The notes: generated by a model not told the origin, from the sequence alone. A stretch of DNA of 49,054 nucleotides from Acidobacteriaceae bacterium (GCA_003170825.1 PMYL01000044.1:1-49054), one strand, 5' to 3'. Positions 32,413-41,672 are shown, counted from the first letter of the stretch. Program-made: numbers and translations.

Positions 32413-33741
32413 GTGACGACCACCCACCCCGGAGCCACCTTGCCCATCGCCGCCCAGGAACGCCTCATCCGCCCCGCCCGAAACGTCTACGGAAGCCTTC
32501 GCCTGCCCGGCGACAAGTCCATCAGCCATCGCTACGCCATGCTCGCCGCCTTCGCCGAAGGAACCTCTCGCTTCACCAACTTCTCCACCGGCGCCGACTG
32601 TGCCTCGACCCTCGCCTGCATGGAAGCCCTTGGCGCTAAGGTCAACAAAACAAACGACAACTCCGTCGAAATCAGCGGCGTCGCCGGCCGCGTAATCCCT
32701 GCCAAACACCCCCTCGATTGCGGCAACTCCGGCTCCACCATGCGCATGATCTCCGGCCTCCTGGCGCCCCAGCAAGGCAGCTTCACCCTGGTTGGAGACG
32801 CCTCGCTCTCCCGCCGTCCCATGGAGCGCATCCGCAAACCCCTGGAAACCATGGGCGCACGCCTCACCCTCACCGAAGGCCATGCCCCGCTCACCATCCA
32901 CGGCAACCCGCTCCACCCCATCGACTACACCACCCCCGTTCCCAGCGCCCAGGTAAAAACCTGTGTCCTGCTCGCCGGCCTGCAAACCGCTGGAACCACA
33001 ACAGTTAGAGAGGCAGTCCGCACCCGCGACCACAGCGAACTGGCCTTGAGAGCCTTCGGCGCAACCCTCACCCGCACGCTCGACTCGGTCTCCATCCCCG
33101 GTCCCCAGTGCCTTTACGCCATTAGCGCCGCCGTTCCCGGCGACATCTCCTCCGCCGCTTTCTTTCTCTGCGCCGCGGCTCTCTTCCCCGGCTCCGGCCT
33201 GGTGTTTGATTCGCTGGGACTTAACCCCACCCGCGCCACGCTCCTTGACGTGCTCACCGCCCTCGGCGCGCACATCGCCGTCCTCAATCTTGAAGAAAAG
33301 AATGCCGAACTGGTGGGCACGGTTCAGGTTTCCGCCCCACCCCAGGGCCTTGGATCGGCAGAAGTTAGCGGTGCACTCGCCGCGCAGCTCATCGACGAGT
33401 TGCCGGTGCTGGCAGCCATCGCGCCCTACACCAGCGGCGGCATCCGCATCCGCGGCGCCAGGGAACTCCGCGTCAAGGAATCCGACCGCATCGCCCTGAT
33501 TGTAAAAAATTTGCGCACCATGGGCGCTGAAGTAGCCGAATTCGAGGACGGCCTCGACGTTCCCGGCGGCCAGACCCTCCACGGCGCCACTATCGACTCC
33601 GGCGGCGATCACCGCATCGCCATGGCCTTCAGTGTCGCCGCTTTACGGGCCGAGGGCGAGACGCTGATCCAGGGCGCAGAATCCGCCGCCATCAGCTTCC
33701 CTGAGTTCTTCAATCTCCTCGACCTCGTCGCCGAGCGTTAG
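32413..33741 (+). CDS. aroA: 3-phosphoshikimate 1-carboxyvinyltransferase (EPSP synthase)
   Basis: A 442-aa cytosolic shikimate-pathway enzyme joining PEP and shikimate 3-phosphate. The start is GTG 32413. Signature regions: LRLPGDKSISHRYAMLAAFA with the conserved Lys and Ser, LDCGNSGSTMRMISGLLA (phosphate-binding loop), LSRRPMERIRKPLETMGA, and RVKESDRIALIVKNLRTMGA followed by GDHRIAMAFSVAAL. Length is typical (about 430-445 aa). Upstream is the S53 peptidase (unrelated) and downstream a palindromic repeat plus a bidirectional terminator shared with the convergent TolC-family gene. Confidence 0.96.
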   Translation: MTTTHPGATLPIAAQERLIRPARNVYGSLRLPGDKSISHRYAMLAAFAEGTSRFTNFSTGADCASTLACMEALGAKVNKTNDNSVEISGVAGRVIPAKHPLDCGNSGSTMRMISGLLAPQQGSFTLVGDASLSRRPMERIRKPLETMGARLTLTEGHAPLTIHGNPLHPIDYTTPVPSAQVKTCVLLAGLQTAGTTTVREAVRTRDHSELALRAFGATLTRTLDSVSIPGPQCLYAISAAVPGDISSAAFFLCAAALFPGSGLVFDSLGLNPTRATLLDVLTALGAHIAVLNLEEKNAELVGTVQVSAPPQGLGSAEVSGALAAQLIDELPVLAAIAPYTSGGIRIRGARELRVKESDRIALIVKNLRTMGAEVAEFEDGLDVPGGQTLHGATIDSGGDHRIAMAFSVAALRAEGETLIQGAESAAISFPEFFNLLDLVAER

Positions 33742-33794
33742 TCAGCAAGCCGGAGAATTAATCTTCAGCCCGGCTGGAGCGCAACATAAGCCCC

Positions 33795-33877
33795 GTGCCC
33801 CATCCTCGCGCCTTGCCGGGGCCCCCGCGGACGGGTCTTCGTCCGTGGGGTGGTCGGGCGCGAGGGTGGGATACCAC
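33795..33877. repeat. Dispersed palindromic repeat between aroA and the TolC-family gene
   Basis: The outer arms CATCCTCGCGCC and GGCGCGAGGGTG enclose an inner hairpin CCCCGCGGACG/CGTCCGTGGGG (33823-33850, loop GGTCTT). The core GACGGGTCTTCGTC matches those in uvrA (17615) and at 49008. It sits in a convergent intergenic gap. Confidence 0.85.
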
Positions 33878-33903
33878 GGAACCTAACCTCTCCCAGCCCC
33901 AAC

Positions 33904-33944
33904 AAAAAGCCCGGCCCGCTTCCATGAAGCAGGCCGGGCTTTTT
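33904..33944. terminator. Bidirectional rho-independent terminator
   Basis: AAAAAGCCCGGCC and GGCCGGGCTTTTT form a 13-bp perfect stem around a 15-nt loop, with A-run on the left and T-run on the right. It lies between the convergent aroA and TolC-family genes and can serve both. Confidence 0.9.
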
Positions 33945-33966
33945 CCCATCGAGTTGTTTCAGAAGC

Positions 33967-36099
33967 CTACCGCGATGCCGGCGGAGTGGTCGAAGGCTCC
34001 TTGCCCGGCTTGGCAGGCTCCAGTCCGGGTACCACGGGCGTCGTCCTCACATCGCCGGTGGTTGCCTCGCCCAGGTTGATGCCGTAGTGCTGCAGAGTGC
34101 TAGCCAGCATCTGATACAGGCCCGCGCGATCCTTGGCATAGTTCGCCTGCGCCGCAATCAGGCTGTTCTCCGCCGAGGCCAGGCTTCGCTGCTGCTGCAG
34201 GACAAGTGCCGTCGTGGAAGCGCCCAGCTTCAGCTTCTTCTGTTCCGCATCCAGGCTTTGCCGGTTATAGTCCCTGGCGGCGAGGTCGGCCACAACCTGC
34301 GCCCGGTCGTTGGTCAACGCGAACTGCTGATTCACAACCTGCATGCGGATCTGCGTGTACATCTGCTCGAGCCGCAACTCTGCCTGGCGGTATTCGAGCT
34401 GCGACCGCGCCTGTTGCGCCTGCGCAGGCCGGTTGCGGATGGGAATCGTGAGGCTGAAGCCGGCGCCCTTGTCGGGCGCTGAGTTGTTGAAGAGGTTCTG
34501 AACGACCGTCCCGTAACCGGCGCTTGGAAAAGTGCCCGGGGGATACAGTTTCCCAGTCTCGAAGTTGAGAGCATCCGGGCTTTGTGAACCGCCCAGGGCG
34601 CTGGAGTTGTAGAAGCCGAAAGCATCGAGCGTCGGCAGCAGCGCATTGCGCGCGCCGCGCAGGGTGATCTCGTTGACCTTCAACTGCAGTACCGCCTGCT
34701 CCAACTCCGGCCGCTGCCTGAAGGCAAGCTGCACCAGGTCCTCGACCGGCTGCTTCTCCTCGGGAATCTCCTCGATGCTCACGCGGTCGGTAGGGATAAC
34801 GGCCGCGGCCGAAAGCGCCGGATCGTTGAGGTTGCGCGCGATGGCCTGCTTGATGATCTGCTGCTGGTAGTTCAGCGCGAGTTGCGAACTGATGAGGGAC
34901 TGCCTGTCTAAAGCCACGGACTGGTCGGCGTTCAGTACGTCGAGCGGCGCCATCGTCCCGATTTCCAACTGCTTCCGGTTGTCGCTCGCCACCTTGCTGC
35001 TCTGCTCGACCGCGCGCTCCTTGGACTGCACATCCTCATAGGCCTGCACCAGCCCCCAATAGATGTTTTCAACCTGGTTGACCGTGTACAGAATCTGTTG
35101 CCGGAACGAGGAGTCTGTAATCCGGCGGTTGTCGATGGCCTGGTACATGAAGCGCTTGTTCACCCAGATGCCGGCTCCCTGCAACAGGTGCTGGGTCACC
35201 TTGGCCGTGAAGGTGGAACTCAGCTGCGGGCTATAGTCGCTAAACGGGTTGTTGGTCGTGATGCGGCTGTTGTTCAAAGACGCAGTCAGCGAAGTTCCGG
35301 TGACAAAACCCTGGTTGTACGTGAAGTTGTATTGGTCGGTGTTGGTGGTCAATGAGGACAATCCGCCGGAGAACAGCGTATTGGCCTGCGGCGCACTGGC
35401 CCGCTCCAACTGAACGGTGCCGGTGACGCTCGGATCGAGAACCTCCGGGGTAGGACCGGCGCCCTGGGTGGTCTGCACCAGGCCGGCATTGCCCGAGGCG
35501 CCGCCGCCGGAGCCTACGCTCGTGCCGCCCGGACCGCCCCCGGCGGTCACCGTGGAGGAGGAACCGGTCAGCGTGTTGCTGACCACGCCGGTGCTGACGC
35601 CGAGCGGTACCTGTCCGGCGCGCGAACGCAGTATATCGGTGTCCGCAATGTCCAGGTTGTAGCGGGCGATGGCAATGTCATAGTTGTTCTCAAGCGCCAG
35701 CGCCAGCGCGTCGGAAAGGCTCAGGTAAATCTTGCCGTCCTTCACCAGGTCGCCAAGGCGCACGGAATTCGCAAAGCTGGCCTTGGGTATGGTGGTGGGC
35801 CGGAAGATATAGAGCGGGTTGCCCAGAAGACGGCCGGCGGGCTTTGAAAAATCGCGCGCGGACGAACGCAGGTTCAACGGCTCCGTCAGCACGGGCGCAG
35901 GCGCCGCCGGCAACTCGGACGCAGCTTTGTCCGGAGCCGTTGCCCCAGCCCCAACCTGCTGGGCAAATCCTGAAGGCGCTCCCAACGTCAATATCAGCGT
36001 GACCGCCGCTATCGCGCACAGCCGTTTGCCTGCCTGTCCGCGGACTTTGCGCGCGGCCTTCTCCTGCTGCTCAAACACACGTTTACCGTACAGATGCAT
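33967..36099 (-). CDS. TolC-family outer-membrane efflux protein
   Basis: A 710-aa protein; ATG 36099 has GGAGAGGAACC directly upstream and starts a cationic N-region followed by LCAIAAVTLILTLGAPSGFA, a signal peptide. A 111-codon upstream extension of the frame is not used. Two OEP-type domains are expected. The first half has LSLSDALALALENNYDIAIA and a Gly/Ser-rich insertion (about residues 155-185). The second half has long helices such as VNQVENIYWGLVQAYEDVQS and LEYRQAELRLEQMYTQIRMQ, the coiled-coil hairpins of TolC. The Ser/Gly/Pro-rich C-terminus (TTPPAS) is extra. No adaptor or pump gene is adjacent, so the partner is elsewhere. Divergent from truA across 297 bp. Confidence 0.9.
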   Translation of the reverse strand: MHLYGKRVFEQQEKAARKVRGQAGKRLCAIAAVTLILTLGAPSGFAQQVGAGATAPDKAASELPAAPAPVLTEPLNLRSSARDFSKPAGRLLGNPLYIFRPTTIPKASFANSVRLGDLVKDGKIYLSLSDALALALENNYDIAIARYNLDIADTDILRSRAGQVPLGVSTGVVSNTLTGSSSTVTAGGGPGGTSVGSGGGASGNAGLVQTTQGAGPTPEVLDPSVTGTVQLERASAPQANTLFSGGLSSLTTNTDQYNFTYNQGFVTGTSLTASLNNSRITTNNPFSDYSPQLSSTFTAKVTQHLLQGAGIWVNKRFMYQAIDNRRITDSSFRQQILYTVNQVENIYWGLVQAYEDVQSKERAVEQSSKVASDNRKQLEIGTMAPLDVLNADQSVALDRQSLISSQLALNYQQQIIKQAIARNLNDPALSAAAVIPTDRVSIEEIPEEKQPVEDLVQLAFRQRPELEQAVLQLKVNEITLRGARNALLPTLDAFGFYNSSALGGSQSPDALNFETGKLYPPGTFPSAGYGTVVQNLFNNSAPDKGAGFSLTIPIRNRPAQAQQARSQLEYRQAELRLEQMYTQIRMQVVNQQFALTNDRAQVVADLAARDYNRQSLDAEQKKLKLGASTTALVLQQQRSLASAENSLIAAQANYAKDRAGLYQMLASTLQHYGINLGEATTGDVRTTPVVPGLEPAKPGKEPSTTPPASR

Positions 36100-36396
36100 G
36101 GTTCCTCTCCACTGAATGCTGAGGCATGTGGGGTGCCATTCTTCAAGACGCCCGGAGAGCCTCTCCGGACGCAATTTTGTGATTCCCTTGGGCGATTTGG
36201 GCTCCAGCCTGCCGCGCAGTCGCCCGCTCATCTGGCAATACGCGCGCGGCCCCCAGCTAGTTCCCGTGAGTTCGTTCCCTGCATCCCGATCTTCACGATT
36301 CCCGGCAACCTGACCGCCAGCGCATGCGGAAAGCTGAGTATATCCCATGCGAACTCTCCGCTCCGGCGACCGCTCCTGTCGGGTAACCTGTGATCT

Positions 36397-37368
36397 GTGA
36401 CTGATCTCGCCCAACCCGCGCCGGGCTTGCAAACCTGGAGGCTCACCCTGGCCTACGATGGCACGGACTTCCGGGGCTGGCAGGTGCAGCCCGGAGAACC
36501 CACCATCCAGGGAGAACTCCAGGCGGCCCTCGGCCGCATCACCGGCGAAGCCCCTTTGCCGCAGGGCTCAGGACGCACCGATGCCGGCGTCCACGCCCTC
36601 GGCCAGGTAGCCAGCTTTCCGTTGCAGGCCAGAATCCCGCCGGAAAACCTGCAACGCGCCCTCAACCGGACTCTTCCTCCTGCGATACGAATCATCGAGG
36701 CAAGAACGGCACGAAGTGCATTCCATGCGCGGCACTCGGCGGTGGCCAAGACCTACGAATATCGGGTTTTCCGTGAACCGCTGTGCCCCCCCTTTCTGGC
36801 CCGGTATGTCTTCGCCTGCCCTTGGCCAATGGACGTGGAAGCCCTGCAAAGGTCAGCCCGGCTATTTGAAGGCGAGCACGACTTCCTGAGCTTTGCCGCC
36901 ACCGATCCTGACCTGGCCAGCCGCAATTCTGAACCAGACTTGGAACCCGACCAAAAAATAGAAGCGCCCACGGTGCCGGAAAAGCTCGTTCCGGAGGGAG
37001 GCGGGGGTTTCAACCCCCGCATAACGCCAACAGAATCAACGCGGGCTTTAGCCCCGGAGGGACGTTTTCGGTCGGCTGAGAAGGAAGCGGTGCGAACCAT
37101 CTTCTCCTCGGCGTGGGAGCAGCAGAAGACCGAGGCCGGCGATCTCCTGGTCTACCGCGTCCGCGGCAACGGCTTTCTGCACCATATGGTCCGCAACCTG
37201 GTGGGAACCATGCTCGATGTGGGCCGCGGCCATCTCAACATGGAAGAGATCCCCGGAATCATCGCCGCCCGTTCCCGCTCCGCCGCAGGCCCCACCGCTC
37301 CGGCGCGAGGACTGTTCCTGCATTCGGTGGAGTACCCGTTCGACGAAGATCTGCCAGTCGTCGACTGA
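36397..37368 (+). CDS. truA: tRNA pseudouridine(38-40) synthase
   Basis: A 323-aa enzyme modifying U38-U40 in tRNA anticodon stems. The catalytic Asp is in QGSGRTDAGVHALGQ (Asp about 62). The start WRLTLAYDGTDFRGWQVQPG and the HARHSAVAKTYEYRV and GNGFLHHMVRNLVGTMLDVG segments are all typical. The start is GTG 36397. It is longer than usual (about 250-270 aa) because of a linker near residues 170-230. That linker is partly coded by a repeat: 36991-37062, bounded by two copies of CCGGAGGGA 63 bp apart, adding 21 residues in frame (GGGGFNPRITPTESTRALAP). The catalytic parts look intact, so a functional enzyme is likely. Confidence 0.94.
   Translation: MTDLAQPAPGLQTWRLTLAYDGTDFRGWQVQPGEPTIQGELQAALGRITGEAPLPQGSGRTDAGVHALGQVASFPLQARIPPENLQRALNRTLPPAIRIIEARTARSAFHARHSAVAKTYEYRVFREPLCPPFLARYVFACPWPMDVEALQRSARLFEGEHDFLSFAATDPDLASRNSEPDLEPDQKIEAPTVPEKLVPEGGGGFNPRITPTESTRALAPEGRFRSAEKEAVRTIFSSAWEQQKTEAGDLLVYRVRGNGFLHHMVRNLVGTMLDVGRGHLNMEEIPGIIAARSRSAAGPTAPARGLFLHSVEYPFDEDLPVVD
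36991..37062. repeat. In-frame repeat element inside truA
   Basis: Contains GCGGGGGTT-TC-AACCCCCGC (37001-37020, 9-bp perfect stem) and GGGCT/AGCCC (near 37043-37054), flanked by direct repeats CCGGAGGGA at 36991 and 37054. The 63-bp distance keeps the reading frame. I recall similar GCGGGGGTTTCAACCCCCGC repeats elsewhere in acidobacterial genomes (from memory). Confidence 0.8.
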
Positions 37369-37434
37369 TTTACCTCCAACAGAGTCCGCGCTCCGCCCTC
37401 GCAAAGACCACCCCTGCTACCCTGAATCCATCGC

Positions 37435-38694
37435 ATGTCCCCGGCTCCCCTCATTTCCGCCTTCTCCCGCGTCACGGCGCTGGCCGCGCAGCGGCCGGTC
37501 CACGCCGCCTTTGCCTGGCTGCATGGAAATCCGAAAAGAATCATGGATTGGCAGGCGAGTCTGGTAGCCATCCCCGCGCCGCCCTTCGGCGAACAGGCGC
37601 GGGCAGTGTGGCTGGCCGCCCGCTTTGCCGAAGCCGGGTTGAGCAGCGTGGAGACCGACGCGGTTGGCAATGTCTTCGGATTACTGCCCGCCGCAAAGCT
37701 GCCGCCCGAGAGCACAGGTCCGGTGGTCGTACTCTCGGCGCACCTCGATACCGTCTTTCCCGTCGAGATTCGCCTGAGCCCGGTGGTGGACGGTAACCGG
37801 CTTGAGGCGCCGGGTGCCTGCGATAACGGCGCCGGAGTCGTGGGAATGTTGGCCATCGCTCACGCGCTGGTTCAGGCTAGGACCGAACTTCCCGCGCCGC
37901 TCATCTTTCTGGGCAATGTGGGCGAAGAAGGTGAAGGCGACCTGCGCGGCGTGCGCCACGTCTACAGCCAGAGCGCGCTGGCCGGCCGCATTGCTACCCA
38001 TATCGTCCTGGACGGCGCCGGCGCGGACTCGGCCGTGACCCAGGCCCTCGGCAGCCGTCGATATCAGGTCACCGTCACCGGCCCGGGCGGCCACAGTTTT
38101 ACTGACGCAGGCACGCCCAACCCCATCGCCGCACTGGCTTCCATGCTGGCCGTCCTGGCCCAGACCCCGCTGCCGGAAGAACCTCGCACAACCCTCAACC
38201 TGGGCACCATCCACGGCGGCACCAGCGTGAACTCGATCCCCGAGAGCGCTGTGGCCTCCATCGACTTCCGCTCCACCGATCCCGAGCAGCTTCTCAGCCT
38301 CGAAGTCGCAATGTACCGCGCCGTCGAAGATGCAGTCGAGCACTGCAACGCACAGGCAAAATCCAATGCCGCATACAGCCGGGGCCTGCTGGCCTTCACC
38401 ATCGACAAGATCGGCGACCGTCCGGCCGCGCACCTGGCCGACGATTCCCCGCTGCTCGAAACCCTGCGTGCCGTGGACCGCCATCTGGGTCTGCACACCG
38501 ACCTCCGCCTGGGCTCGACCGACGCCAATATCCCGCTCTCGCTGGGCATTCCTGCTTTGTCCCTGGGCGCTGGTGGCGACGGCGGAGGCGCGCACACCCA
38601 GGCCGAGTGGTACTCCGCCAAGGATCGCGAAGTGGGCCTGCGCCGAGTGCTGCTGCTCACCCTGGCCATGATCGAATGGGCCGCGGAACAGTAG
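37435..38694 (+). CDS. M20-family metallopeptidase
   Basis: A 419-aa di-zinc aminoacylase/peptidase-T-like protein. Metal-site motifs visible: VVLSAHLDTVFP (His and Asp), PGACDNGAGVVGMLAIAHAL (bridging Asp), and FLGNVGEEGEGDLRG (catalytic and ligand Glu). GGHSFTDAGTPNPI begins the dimerisation domain, and the ending DGGGAHTQAEWYSAKD supplies the last His. No clear signal peptide is present, so a cytosolic peptidase or amino-acyl hydrolase is expected; the substrate is not deducible. ATG 37435 is the first good start, 66 bp after truA. The next gene downstream has clearly different base composition. Confidence 0.92.
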   Translation: MSPAPLISAFSRVTALAAQRPVHAAFAWLHGNPKRIMDWQASLVAIPAPPFGEQARAVWLAARFAEAGLSSVETDAVGNVFGLLPAAKLPPESTGPVVVLSAHLDTVFPVEIRLSPVVDGNRLEAPGACDNGAGVVGMLAIAHALVQARTELPAPLIFLGNVGEEGEGDLRGVRHVYSQSALAGRIATHIVLDGAGADSAVTQALGSRRYQVTVTGPGGHSFTDAGTPNPIAALASMLAVLAQTPLPEEPRTTLNLGTIHGGTSVNSIPESAVASIDFRSTDPEQLLSLEVAMYRAVEDAVEHCNAQAKSNAAYSRGLLAFTIDKIGDRPAAHLADDSPLLETLRAVDRHLGLHTDLRLGSTDANIPLSLGIPALSLGAGGDGGGAHTQAEWYSAKDREVGLRRVLLLTLAMIEWAAEQ

Positions 38695-38740
38695 TTTACA
38701 GCGACGGGAATATACTTGCCTCATCATGTAGGGGGCGAGT

Positions 38741-39934
38741 ATGATTGCCCCTGCGTCCATCGGGAGAGCCATGAAATACGTCAACCGCGAGATGAAGATT
38801 GATCAGATCATCGGATATTTCAACGAAAGAAAAATCAGCCTGATCCCGCCTTTTCAGAGAGGTTCTGTCTGGAAGCTCCCGTTGCGCCGCAAGTTGATTG
38901 AAAACATGGTTCAGGAACGTCCAATCCCTGCCATATTCCTATACAAGCAAGAACAAGGCTCTCAGTTCAGCTATAACATCCTCGACGGAAAACAACGTCT
39001 AGAGAGCTTGCTTCTTTTTATTGGTAACCGACGTTCCGATATGAAGGTGAAGAATGTCGAACATTATTTCTACGGCAAGCCGGAAGTGTTTGCGGACCTG
39101 AATTTTACGATTGAATTGGGAGGACAAGAGGCAGCTTTCAAAGAGCTTGACAACGGCCTTGTTCGGCGCCTGCGGGAATACGCCATATCCACAATCGAGA
39201 TCGACCTGGACGACGAACTTGCTTCTTTTGACGAGGTTGTTAACCTCTTCATTGACATAAATCAAAAAGGGGTTAAGGTCAGCCGATTTGATATCGTGAA
39301 GGCTCTTGTGACTGACAAATTGTTCCGGCAGATATTCAGATTGATAGGCCGCCGTACCGACAAGAGAAGATCGACATACTACACGCCGATTAACAATAGC
39401 TTCGTTCAGGTCCTGCGCCGACTGAACATCATAAGTAAGATCTCTGACCAGAACTCCCAAGTGGATAGGATGTGGGAGAGGTTGACCGAAATTGCTCTTT
39501 TTACGAGAGAACAGCACCCCCGTGCCCCTGCCGAGATACTCAAGTCTTTCATTAACCTTGACGAGAAGGTTAACAAGCGCCTTACAGATAAAGACTTGGC
39601 TAAACTGAGGCGAGCATTCGGGTTCCTCGCAGACGCGTACCGACACAACCAGAAGTTGACGAATATGCGATTTGCTACTGACCAGCCTCAGTTCTACACC
39701 CTTATCACAACACTCCTCTCTACCGATCTCCTGGATCGATATCCTACTGTCGAACTTGAGAGGAGAATTTTCGCGGCTGCTAAGGTTATCGATGGGAATG
39801 ATCCTGTTCCGCCGACTTTGAAGAGAGCGATTGCGGATTACCGAATAGCCGCTGCGAAGCAGACAACCCATCCATCTAGCCGTGAGAAGCGCCAGCAGGT
39901 GCTGGTCCGTATGATTGACGAGGTGGGGGCGTAG
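38741..39934 (+). CDS. DUF262 (ParB-like/GmrSD N-terminal-like) protein
   Basis: A 397-aa protein, starting ATG 38741 or ATG 38771 (GGGAG six bases upstream). The N-terminal region is typical of DUF262: IDQIIGYFNERKISLIPPFQ, RGSVWKLPLRRKLIENMVQE, then NILDGKQRLESLLLF, where DGKQR is the ParB-like nucleotide/metal-binding motif. A helical C-terminal half follows (KRLTDKDLAKLRRAFGFLAD). No GmrD-type HNH motif is seen, so it is not a full GmrSD restriction enzyme. Its DNA is visibly less GC-rich and uses AT-ending codons (AAA, GAT, ATA) unlike the neighbours, suggesting recent acquisition. DUF262 proteins often occur in defence contexts, but none is seen here. Function unknown. Confidence 0.8.
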   Translation: MIAPASIGRAMKYVNREMKIDQIIGYFNERKISLIPPFQRGSVWKLPLRRKLIENMVQERPIPAIFLYKQEQGSQFSYNILDGKQRLESLLLFIGNRRSDMKVKNVEHYFYGKPEVFADLNFTIELGGQEAAFKELDNGLVRRLREYAISTIEIDLDDELASFDEVVNLFIDINQKGVKVSRFDIVKALVTDKLFRQIFRLIGRRTDKRRSTYYTPINNSFVQVLRRLNIISKISDQNSQVDRMWERLTEIALFTREQHPRAPAEILKSFINLDEKVNKRLTDKDLAKLRRAFGFLADAYRHNQKLTNMRFATDQPQFYTLITTLLSTDLLDRYPTVELERRIFAAAKVIDGNDPVPPTLKRAIADYRIAAAKQTTHPSSREKRQQVLVRMIDEVGA

Positions 39935-39944
39935 CGCCCCGCCC

Positions 39945-41672
39945 ATGCGCGTCTCTTCCGCTCTGCTCGCCGCAGCCCTTGCCGCTGCGTCATTCTGCCC
40001 CGCTCAGACTCCCACTGCCCAGCACACACCGCCCAAACGCGTGAAGCCGGCCTCGCTCGACATAGTGCCCGAAATCATCTTCTTCAACGGCGTCATCTAC
40101 ACCGGCGTCGGGCTGGCGGAGGATAAGCCCGAAACCGTCCAGGCCATGGCCATCGGCGGCGGCAAAGTGCTGGCCGTGGGCACAACAGAGGAGATCACCC
40201 GGCTCGCCGGGCCTAATACCCGCCTGCGCGACCTGAACACGGCCAACACCAGCACCTACGTCTTTCCGGGATTCAACGACGCCCACACCCACCTGGGCAG
40301 CGCCGGCCGCACCAGGCTCAATGTGGACCTGACAGGCGTCAAATCTCTGTCCGCGATGCTGGCCAAGGTTGAGACCTTCGCCAAAGACGCTCCCGCAGGC
40401 CACTGGCTGACCGGCGGCAACTGGGACCACACGCTGTGGGCCGAAAAGAAGCTGCCCACCCGCCAGGACCTCGACAAGGTCACCGCCGGGCATCCAGCGT
40501 TTCTCGACCGCATCGACGGCCACATCGCCATCGCCAACTCCGCTGCACTGGCCGCTGCCGGCATCACCGGCAAGACCACCCCGCCCCAGGGCGGAGCCAT
40601 TGACCTGGACGCAAACGGCGAGCCCACCGGCATTCTCCGCGAGTCGGCGCAGGACCTGGTCTACAAGGTCATCCCGCCGCCCAGCCACGACGAGCGCCGC
40701 CGCGGCGATGAGCTGGCGATTGCTGACGCGCTCGCCCACGGCGTCACCAGCGTACAGGACTTCAGCGACTGGCAGGATTTTCTCGTCTTCGAGGAGTTGG
40801 AGAAAGAGGGCAAACTGCATCTGCGCATCACAGAGTGGCTGCCCTTCAAAGACCCGCTTGACGAGCTGAAGAAGAAACGCGCCCACCACGACCTGAACGA
40901 CCCGCTGCTGCACACCGGATTCCTGAAAGGCTTCATGGACGGCTCGCTGGGTTCGCGGACGGCTGCCATGAAGGCCCCGTACTCCGACGACCCAGGCAAC
41001 ACCGGCCTGCCTCAGTACACGCAGGCGCAGCTCAACAAAATGGCCGTGGTGCGGGCGCAGGCAGGCTTTCAGTTGGGCTTCCACGCCATCGGCGACAAAG
41101 CCGCCGCCATGGCTTTGAACGCCTATGCGCAGCCCGGCGTTGCCAGGACCGCTCGCAATCGCATCGAGCACGCTCAGGTCGTCGATCCCGCCGACATCCA
41201 GCGCTTCGCCAGGCTGGGCGTGATCGCCTCCATGCAGCCCAGCCACCTGCTTACCGACATGAACTGGGCCAAGGACCGGCTCGGACCCAGACGCGCCGCA
41301 ACTTCCTACGCCTGGAAGGCCTTTCTCGACGCCGGTGTGCCCCTGGCCTTCGGAACCGACTACCCGGTAGAACCCATCACGCCCTTTCGCGGGCTCTACG
41401 CCGCCGTCACCCGCATGAATGAGGCCGGGACCAGGGAGTATTTCCCCGAAAACAAGCTCACCCGTGGCCAGGCGCTCTACGCCTACACCCAGGGCTCGGC
41501 CTACGCCGAATTCGCCGAGAAGCACAAGGGCCAGCTCGCGCCCGGCTACGATGCGGACTTCATCCTCGTCGACCGCAACCTCTACACGGTGGGCGCTTCG
41601 GCCATTCTGTACTCCGTGGTGCTTGAGACCTTTGTCTCTGGCCAGGAAGCCTTCGCGGGCAACGCGAAATAA
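39945..41672 (+). CDS. Secreted amidohydrolase, YtcJ-like
   Basis: A 575-aa metal-dependent hydrolase starting ATG 39945. MRVSSALLAAALAAASFCPA is a signal peptide, possibly with a lipobox-like C in ASFCPA. Motifs: VFPGFNDAHTHLG (first His-x-His metal pair), GWDHTLWAEKK-like stretch, FHAIGDKAAAMAL (His), NRIEHAQVVDP (His), and FGTDYPVEPITPF (catalytic Asp). Domain arrangement (composite sandwich plus TIM barrel, C-terminal APGYDADFILVDR) matches the YtcJ/amidohydrolase 3 family. The biological substrate is unknown. Start is ten bases after the DUF262 stop, so co-transcription is possible, but composition differs. Confidence 0.9.
   Translation: MRVSSALLAAALAAASFCPAQTPTAQHTPPKRVKPASLDIVPEIIFFNGVIYTGVGLAEDKPETVQAMAIGGGKVLAVGTTEEITRLAGPNTRLRDLNTANTSTYVFPGFNDAHTHLGSAGRTRLNVDLTGVKSLSAMLAKVETFAKDAPAGHWLTGGNWDHTLWAEKKLPTRQDLDKVTAGHPAFLDRIDGHIAIANSAALAAAGITGKTTPPQGGAIDLDANGEPTGILRESAQDLVYKVIPPPSHDERRRGDELAIADALAHGVTSVQDFSDWQDFLVFEELEKEGKLHLRITEWLPFKDPLDELKKKRAHHDLNDPLLHTGFLKGFMDGSLGSRTAAMKAPYSDDPGNTGLPQYTQAQLNKMAVVRAQAGFQLGFHAIGDKAAAMALNAYAQPGVARTARNRIEHAQVVDPADIQRFARLGVIASMQPSHLLTDMNWAKDRLGPRRAATSYAWKAFLDAGVPLAFGTDYPVEPITPFRGLYAAVTRMNEAGTREYFPENKLTRGQALYAYTQGSAYAEFAEKHKGQLAPGYDADFILVDRNLYTVGASAILYSVVLETFVSGQEAFAGNAK

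Noticed and set aside
33967..36432. Longer start for the TolC-family gene (111 extra residues)
   Set aside because: The extension lacks a signal peptide and runs across the divergent promoter region; ATG 36099 has a good ribosome-binding site and signal peptide.
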